Made by a program: the position numbers and the translations under genes
The notes under the pieces: model-generated
Databases searched by the model: none
The model's input: only the letters and a program-made list of their open reading frames with translations
Told to the model about the DNA's origin: nothing
Assembly (NCBI GenBank): GCA_038501625.1
Contig: JAZAYU010001043.1
Span: forward strand, 1 to 64,000
Length of the DNA stretch: 64,000 nt
Direction: 5' to 3'
Source: Corbicula japonica
Taxonomy: Eukaryota; Mollusca; Bivalvia; Venerida; Cyrenidae
Part shown: one piece after another, positions 58,901 to 64,000 of the stretch
Numbering within the stretch: position 1 is the first letter of the stretch
Layout of the letters: each line of letters opens with the position of its first letter

Positions 58901-61303
58901 GATGCTCTGGCTTGTCAAGATCAGATGTTGAGCATTTTACCAGCTCTCAATATCTCGGAAGCAACTGCAAAAGATTTTACTTGCATTAAAGTACCTCTAC
59001 TTAACAGTGACAGAATAATCATTCAGGGCAATTTAATAGCGAGTAATATGACAACTGATGAATCAAATACAGCTAAGTTACCTGATCCAGAAACCTTGCG
59101 ATTAGAGGGAAATAACGCTTTCAACTTACACAAATATCACACAGCTATTCAGTATTATTCTGAGGCAGAAAGAGTAAGTTGCCGGGTTGACCCACGGGTA
59201 TTGAGTAACAGAAGTCTAGCATACTTAAAACTATGTGATTATGAGAATGCGTTAAAAGACGCCGACAGATGTATAAGTGAATATCAAGACAGTATGCCAG
59301 CAACAGGAATTGAGACAGTTATGTACAAAGCATATTTGTGGAAAGCATACGCTATTGCAAAATTGATTCGCTTAGGTCATTTACATGAGCGTTACGAGTT
59401 TGTAGGATTAGCCTCTGCGGCTGTTGCAGGGCATTTAAACAACAAGTGTCTTTTGGAGTATAGGATGAAAATAGAATATCCGATTGTTAGATTTAAGATC
59501 ATTAAAAGTGAAAAGGAATTCGTTGAGGAGATGAGTTCTTTCCACAACATGGTGTATACTACACTTTTACTACTGAGAGGACATTACGAATTACCCTCAG
59601 CTGTTCAGATCGTAAAAAGCATTCAGGTTATTGGGATCGAGGCTGATGTAAAAATTTTAAGCCCGAATGCCATTCTTTTAATCAGGCCTGAAAAGTCTTG
59701 GTTTAGTTCTGAAATTTATGTTGAGCCAGAACTGAATATCCATTTTGAAAACGTGTCATTTCCGAACGAATCAGGCCACGTTCTTGTTGGTCAAAATGTT
59801 AATGCAACGTTTTACAGATGTAAATTTTCAAATGGCAGAAAAACATGCGAGAACTTTCCTGTGTGTAAAGAAAATGTTGGCTGCGTAAATACCAGTTCTG
59901 GTTTGTGTCGGGAAAAGTATAAATATCAAGAAAGAGAGCAAGAGAGAATAGTTTGTGGTGAGGTAGGCTCAAGCGGGTTGGCGCAGACAGGAAGAGGTTT
60001 TGTTGTTGTTGATAGCTGTATTTTCGATCGATGCGGTGGTAATGGCACCTGCTGTGAAGGGGAAGGTGCCAAAATGTTGATAAAAAACAGTATTTTACAA
60101 AACATGCGACAGATGGGAGTTGAAGCAAGACATGGCGGAAATGTTGAAGTGGAAAGTTGCACAATCATAAACAACCAGTTTCACGGAGTACTTATTGGAC
60201 CAAGGGGTTATGGAAAGGTAGAAAATTGCATAATACGAGGCAATAATGAAGAAGGAATTTGCTGTGGCGGAGTAATAAACGTAAAGTGGGTCGAAATGTC
60301 AATTAAGGAATGTATAAATCAAAACGAAGGTTCGGTATGTATCCTAAAGGGAAATTTAATAAGTCAAAATGGTATGTCAGGATTGTTCCTTGATGGTGGA
60401 AGTTATGAAGTTTCTGGAAATAGAATATTTGACAATTGGTTGTGGGGCATGATTGTGAAATCTAGATCAGCTACAAGCATTTACAATAACGATATTTTTG
60501 AAAACAAATGTGGTGGTATTAGAATAGGAGTAAACTACTCAGCACCTGTAGTAGTTGACGGAAATACAATTCGTGATCACATAGGTCCAGCAATTCATAT
60601 AATGGGAACAACAATACAGATGGATTTACTGCAAGGTAACTATTCCGAAATAATCCCTGAAGGAGCGATAAACTGTTATTCAATACCACCTTTCATTACA
60701 ACACGGAATTCATGTCCAAATAACAATTGTGGTCATTGTCATCCCACCGAACTGCTCATTCCAGTTCAGACGTGTTGTTATTGTCACAACATTTCTAATA
60801 ACTTACAAAAATGTGGACGGTGTAAAAAAGCTACATATTGCTCCAAGGATTGTCAGACAGCTCACTGGAAAAGGCACAAGAATTTGTGCACTATATTTCA
60901 AGAGTCGTATATCGTCGAAATCGAAATGTCGAAATCAATCCACTTAAATTCGGACCGAAAGAATTTACGTGTAATTAACACAACAACAATCCCTTTGCCG
61001 GATCTGGGGAAAGGAAACCCTCCCAATAGAAAGAGTAGTAAAAAATTCATTGTAAAGATCCAGTCTGGTAAAGAATATACTAGATACGATCCTACAAAAA
61101 TGATTAGAATCTATGATCAAACGCAGAGTATTTTCGAAGAAGTTCGACAACCTAAGCTTTATCATTTAGTAAACGAGTGTGGAGTTCTAGCAGGCTTACA
61201 GCTTACAACAAAGAAAATATATTGCTGGGCTTCTTTTAAAAACAAGGGCACAATTCTATGCATTCATACAGACAATCTGCCACCTTTTCAAGAACGCTGG
61301 TAA
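46843..61303 (+). CDS. HEPN - NB-ARC - TPR - beta-helix - MYND protein, four coding exons
   Basis: Exons 46843-46966, 51595-52019, 56399-56567 and 56901-61303 join with matching phases (1, 0, 1) and GT-AG borders to encode 1706 aa. Domains in order: an N-terminal DZIP3-like HEPN region with R189-N-P-W-A-H194; a coiled coil (~271-446); an NB-ARC STAND ATPase with P-loop GLGGIGKTS (495-503), Walker B LLIVDNVD and GLPLALEQA (660-668); TPR-like repeats (~968-1080); a right-handed beta-helix (~1135-1485); and a MYND zinc finger (~1531-1569). The layout suggests a cytoplasmic sensor that oligomerises on ATP binding and may cleave RNA through HEPN. That function is inferred; the ligand is unknown. 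Introns 1 and 2 are filled by antisense mobile elements. Confidence 0.85.
47005..47480 (-). mobile_element. Decayed Naiad 3' fragment
   Basis: Diverged copy of the last ~480 bp of the 47956-51577 element, beginning at ATATGCATATCAGGAATTGC. It retains 'gaaacggctagtggaaaatc' and 'ccaggttcttggg' blocks. Confidence 0.7.
48421..48462 (-). promoter_or_regulatory. SECIS-like hairpin just after the Naiad stop codon
   Basis: Read on the minus strand, ATGA (48462-48459) is followed after 12 nt by AAA, and the 3' arm returns as AACCT then AGAA. AGGTT after ATGA pairs perfectly with AACCT. ATGA...AA...GA is the core SECIS pattern that directs selenocysteine at UGA. The fragment at 30955-31488 keeps these elements although the mid-stem sequence differs. 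An alternative fold would pair the AA, so this is a candidate only. Confidence 0.4.
48469..51477 (-). CDS. Naiad polyprotein (GIY-YIG endonuclease + RT) with four in-frame UGA codons
   Basis: One frame of about 1002 codons runs from after a TAA at 51480 to a TAA at 48471-48469. Only four UGA codons interrupt it: 51255-51253, 51222-51220, 50355-50353 and 49941-49939. A Cys-rich segment (CNSKRCRCCDYLNC) precedes the endonuclease, where VYVLT-UGA...CGIQYVGQTG carries the GIY and YIG signatures. The linker has UGA-E-C where Naiads have a CxC motif. The RT has GIPMGTNCAPLVADL and RYLDDLL, so its catalytic residues are intact. Each UGA sits where related proteins have cysteine. Clam Naiads are known to encode multi-selenocysteine proteins, so readthrough as Sec is likely. 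No ATG is seen at the N-terminus, so the first codon is uncertain. Confidence 0.82.
51595..52019 (+). CDS. Exon 2 of the HEPN-NB-ARC gene
   Basis: Starts after ttttcttacag and ends CAG|GTATAA; 425 nt, entering in phase 1 and leaving in phase 0. It encodes the main helical part of the N-terminal region, including KRWLIVGICLHSVIAPALRQ, LNYEAINNN and DSSALLGIVINMDFP. The segment resembles the N-terminal part of DZIP3-like HEPN proteins expanded in bivalves. Confidence 0.8.
53061..56094 (-). CDS. Seven-exon gene of unknown function inside the TIR element
   Basis: Exons 56094-56028, 55938-55830, 55625-55478, 55076-55002, 54610-54533 and 53535-53466 all have GT-AG borders and compatible phases (1, 2, 0, 0, 0). 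They start MDDVGFSLVKKRSKS and continue AKNFAREENKDILES, RRPDSIYESLRRMNFPDVRE, PDPFSQHFPSPKPFDFA, YYKQSYRRHFGDHC and HYKCAPLFHDLCNPNASA. A seventh exon (53345-53061) is open for 94 codons in a frame (YPLEQFSKSLKEDVSFYPN...) that is one step off, so a frameshift, a missed mini-exon or a different ending must be invoked. AATAAA lies near 52940 on this strand, inside the TIR. The protein family is not recognised. Confidence 0.55.
53690..53790 (+). mobile_element. Naiad 3'-end fragment
   Basis: 'gctgtgtggggagga', 'ctgaatgcggcaattcctaa' and 'tatgcatgcata' match the 3' terminus of the Naiad element in plus orientation. Confidence 0.6.
53894..54375. mobile_element. 482-bp MITE with TA duplication, nested in intron of the TIR-element gene
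   Basis: Ends TGGGGCCGTCACACCATGAC and (reversed) TAGGGCTGTCACACTATGAC are inverted repeats with few mismatches. TA lies on both sides (53892-53893, 54376-54377). The body is rich in AACGTT/AGCGTT words. It lies between exons 5 and 6 of the gene at 53061-56094, so it inserted without hitting an exon. Confidence 0.7.
56399..56567 (+). CDS. Exon 3 of the HEPN-NB-ARC gene, with the R-x4-H motif
   Basis: Starts after ttttcgtag and ends at G|GTACTT in phase 1. It encodes VRRDVRNPWAHCNFSEWDVI, in which RNPWAH is the R-x4-H motif of HEPN RNases, then a helix ending LTEWLTNG. The motif residues are intact. Confidence 0.8.
56901..61303 (+). CDS. Exon 4 of the HEPN-NB-ARC gene: coiled coil to MYND finger
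   Basis: This single 4.4-kb exon starts after tttaatcaag and is open to the TAA at 61301-61303, encoding residues 241-1706. It contains the coiled coil, the NB-ARC (P-loop lysine at residue 501; GHVIITSRR at 597-605; LSVHRLVQEVVRE at 797-809), the TPR, the beta-helix with repeated 'I-x-N/C-x-I/F-x-N' strands, and the MYND finger (CCYC, CGRC, YCSKDC, HWKRHKNLC). A large exon for NB-ARC and effector repeats is usual in invertebrate NLR-like genes and may indicate origin of this part by retroposition. Confidence 0.88.
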
Positions 61304-61343
61304 ACATTGACAAGAATCGACTATTGACTCGTATAAAAATAAC

Positions 61344-61349
61344 AATAAA
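61344..61349 (+). other. Candidate polyadenylation signal AATAAA
   Basis: AATAAA lies 41 bases after the stop codon of the HEPN-NB-ARC gene. It would give a very short 3'UTR; later signals are possible. Confidence 0.45.
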
Positions 61350-61749
61350 TGCATGCCAGAGGCTTCATTTTGCATAACAAACCAATTGAGAACTATTATC
61401 AAAATCAAACATAGGTGGATTGCAGGTCATCTTAGAAGAAAACATTTATTTTATTTGAGGTTTCAATCGTCTTCTTCCGATCGCCACATTACACACAACA
61501 AGGGTTAGCAGACATGACAAGTGTATGCTGAATGTAGATGATGATGTAAAAAAAAAGGGAAACGATCGTTGTTGACGTTTGAGCTTTGTGATGTTGAGAT
61601 TGACATGTTTCGGTAATATGAAACGTACTATTTGTAATATACAACCTGTTATATGTATATCAGGTTCATTATTATACAACTCGTTTAACGGGAACTAAAT
61701 TTGTACTTCTACAGTTGTGAAGATACTGACTTGAAGATTTACAGAATAT

Positions 61750-62860
61750 GTTCGGTGAAGTGGAGATATGTGCTATAATTTTCTTGTGGATAAGTACATT
61801 AGTGCATTTGGAAAGAAACGGATTTTACAAGATCTTGTGACTCGAACTTCTAATATATAGTTTAAAAGACCGTCGACGAGTCAATTGAACCTATATACGT
61901 ATGTACGGTTTGAAGTAAAGATATGCGCAATGTTATTTGGATGTGGATCTGTCCATTATTTTTAGAGGCGGCAGGAATGTAAAATCTTGTAGTACAAAAT
62001 GACGTATAATTTTGTCATGATAGTGCCTTGAAATTTTATAATTATGTTCGTCCTGAAGTAATTTTCATTTCTGGATTTGTCTATTAACTTTTTATGGGAT
62101 TTTTTTTAAAACAACGTAAAGCAAACTCCTTTCAAGAAACAGTTTTCAAGTTACTGAATTTTTATTCTAAATATATGTTTAGCGTGAACTTAAGATTGTG
62201 CTATGTTTTCCATGTGGATGATTACATTATTAATATTATTTGAAGGGAGCAAGGTTTTACAAAATATTGTGACGCAAAATTACTTCTACCATTTTGATGA
62301 TAGTGGGCCAACTTGATTTGCCAAAACTGCTTACGAACCGGCGTTAACCGGTCACCGATTGGCTCGCACCGGTGTGAAATATGAATTAAGCGTTCCGGCT
62401 AAACTTAAATCGCGTCAATAGCTACGGCTGTGGTTGTTTCACAAATAATTAGCGCTCGCCGCTCAAACGTAACCGGCGTATTCGCCGTGCGCCGGTTAGT
62501 GATCCCGGCTAAATCTCGGAACAAATCAAGTGATCTGCCGGTGCCTGTTTAGGAATCATTAAGCCGTCTTGGCAAATCAAGTTGGCCCACTGACTTCAAA
62601 CTTGATATCTGTTTGGTATGTAGTATAGAGATGTGTGCAATATTTTCTTGTTAGTAGGTGGATTAATGTTTTGGATGGGATCAAGACTGATAACATCTTG
62701 TGACGCAATCTACCTCTACAGTTTTTTTCAAATACCAACATGAATATTTTAACTTATATTCGGTATGAATGGTTGATGACTTGTTGTCTTTGCTCTTTAA
62801 ACATATTGACCTAAATATTTTAAAAATATCATGGGTATCGAGTGAAGATACACTGCAACG
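61750..62860 (+). repeat. Degenerate tandem repeats, ~135-157-bp units
   Basis: Related blocks ('gatatgtgctataattttct', 'gatatgcgcaatgttatttg', 'gattgtgctatgttttccat', 'gatgtgtgcaatattttctt') start near 61764, 61921, 62190 and 62628, with a weaker one near 62050. Each is followed by 'tttacaaaatcttgtgacgc' or a variant. The units are strongly diverged, and one is split by the MITE at 62303-62590. Confidence 0.6.
62303..62590. mobile_element. GC-rich MITE with GTGGGCCAACTTGATTTGCC ends
   Basis: The 20-bp left end GTGGGCCAACTTGATTTGCC and the right end are exact inverted repeats. The interior is much more GC-rich than the surroundings and full of CCGGC/GCCGG words (accggcgtt, cgccggttag, tgccggtgcc). 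Comparison with the flanking degenerate repeats shows where it interrupts the sequence, but the duplication is unclear. Confidence 0.65.
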
Positions 62861-63104
62861 TTTCAGTACTTTGTATATTATGACAAAGCAGTACTGCGTG
62901 GATAAAATTCACCTTCCACGATGGCTTTTATTATTTATCTGCCATTTTTCTAGAGAGTGCCATTACTTTCTTTTGTTTCATGTACAGTAACTTTTGCATA
63001 CATCGTCGAATTGATGGGTGGTTTTCGGTTATTTCACGAAGACAACTTGTACTTTTTGTTCAAATGAGAAGCTGTTTGGACAAGTGTGATGATGTGTGTG
63101 TACC

Positions 63105-63290
63105 TTAGAACCTTGTTTTAATCACCAGTGATTTGCCACTGACCTTTCCAAGGCAAACCTCTCATGATCCCTTTATGAAATTTTGGTGATGTTGTTTTAA
63201 CTGATCATTGTTTACTCAATATTCTTTTTCTTTTCTGCTTTTCGATGTGTGGAGGGTCTTTGGATGCATTTTTCATGTTTCTGTAATGGA
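63105..63290 (+). mobile_element. Decayed Naiad 3' fragment
   Basis: 'agaaccttgttttaatcacc', 'gatttgccactgacctttcc', 'aactgatcattg' and 'tgtggagggtc' follow the 3'UTR of the Naiad element in order. Confidence 0.55.
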
Positions 63291-64000
63291 GAACGTGAAG
63301 TAAAAACCTGTAGTGTATTATAGTTGGTACTGCTGTCAATAATCTTCTCATTGTTTATTTCGAAACATTGAGTTGTTCGATTCCAAGAATTATATACAGT
63401 TCTGTACACCTTGTTCTCTTTAAAACAACTGATTTTGTCCATTGTTTGTGCTGTCATTCTCCAAAATATTGATTTGGTTAGCTACATGTACATTGTTTTC
63501 ATCATAGTATTACTCTGATTAATATTGTGCCTCATCTTTCTGAAGTGTACTGTATAAGTACTTATTTTGGCGGGGTTTTAATTTTTTTGCTATATTGGCG
63601 GTCAGGGACAGCTGCGCCATTATAAAACACCGCCAATACATGTATAAATCACCGTCAATTAATAACACGGACCGCCATTTTAATATCTGAAAAGTAGCCA
63701 AGTATGATACACTAGCATATATTATATCGCAGTTTTCTCAGTTTGATAAAAAATAATATAATAAGAATATGTCAATCAAACAAAGCGATCTATTATAAGG
63801 TAGCTGTGATAATGTTTTCACACTGGTATTAAAATAATGTCGTGTTGAATAATGAATGCAAATGCTTTATTTTGACGATCTGTGTTAACGCCATTGTCAG
63901 ACCTGCGATTTTTCATCAAGAGTTTTATTTTGGCGGCCTGGTTTGTTTGCGCCAATTTATGACCCGCCTATGTAAACATTTCAAAATACGCCACAATTTG
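63291..64000. other. Unassigned right edge with TTTTGGCGG repeats
   Basis: Short TTTTGGCGG and ACCGCCAA words recur at 63565-63680 and 63925-64000 in both orientations, probably an old dispersed repeat. No gene is supported. Confidence 0.4.

Overview
The window reads as nuclear DNA of a bivalve mollusc, probably a clam. It is AT-rich, has GT-AG introns, contains no bacterial-type operons, and is packed with repeats. It carries tandem-core elements with TGACCT-rich 145-bp units, repeats with GATCAGGATCTGCAC cores, several TIR elements and MITEs, a LINE, and a Penelope-like element with permuted domains. Taxon assignment is an inference from repeat types and gene style; no genus is claimed.

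Layout. 0-9.4 kb: a possible macro-domain exon fragment at the left edge, a 145-bp tandem array, several TIR elements and a 1.4-kb non-autonomous hAT with an 8-bp TSD, whose empty site survives in a neighbouring duplicate. 9.38-20.43 kb: an 11-kb TIR element with a 9-bp TSD, interpreted as a decayed MULE. It holds a cysteine-rich first exon, a frameshifted transposase-like remnant, the 3' end of a LINE, and two large tandem-core elements. 20.4-26.2 kb: largely unassigned, with a tRNA-like SINE fragment and a hammerhead-ribozyme-like motif. 26.2-36.9 kb: two successive segmental duplications (about 3.1 and 2.0 kb units). Copy differences expose filled and empty insertion sites and a duplicated possible coding exon. 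37.3-43.1 kb: an apparently complete LINE on the minus strand, with ORF1 (SGNH esterase plus zinc knuckle) and ORF2 (endonuclease plus RT) in one frame, separated by a single UAG.

46.8-61.3 kb: the only convincing full host gene. It has four coding exons with matching phases and predicts 1706 aa: an N-terminal DZIP3-like HEPN region with an R-x4-H motif, a coiled coil, an NB-ARC STAND NTPase, TPR, a right-handed beta-helix, and a MYND finger. Its two large introns are filled by antisense mobile elements. Intron 1 carries a Naiad-type Penelope-like element whose single frame is broken only by four UGA codons, at cysteine-like positions; a SECIS-like hairpin follows the true stop. Intron 2 carries a 3.44-kb TGT...ACA element with a 4-bp TSD and a multi-exon gene of unknown function. 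Downstream are degenerate tandem repeats and a GC-rich MITE.

The HEPN-NLR-like protein is probably a cytoplasmic sensor or effector. The other coding sequences belong mainly to mobile elements, at stages from apparently intact (LINE, Naiad) to decayed (MULE). All calls come from reading the sequence; no searches were run.
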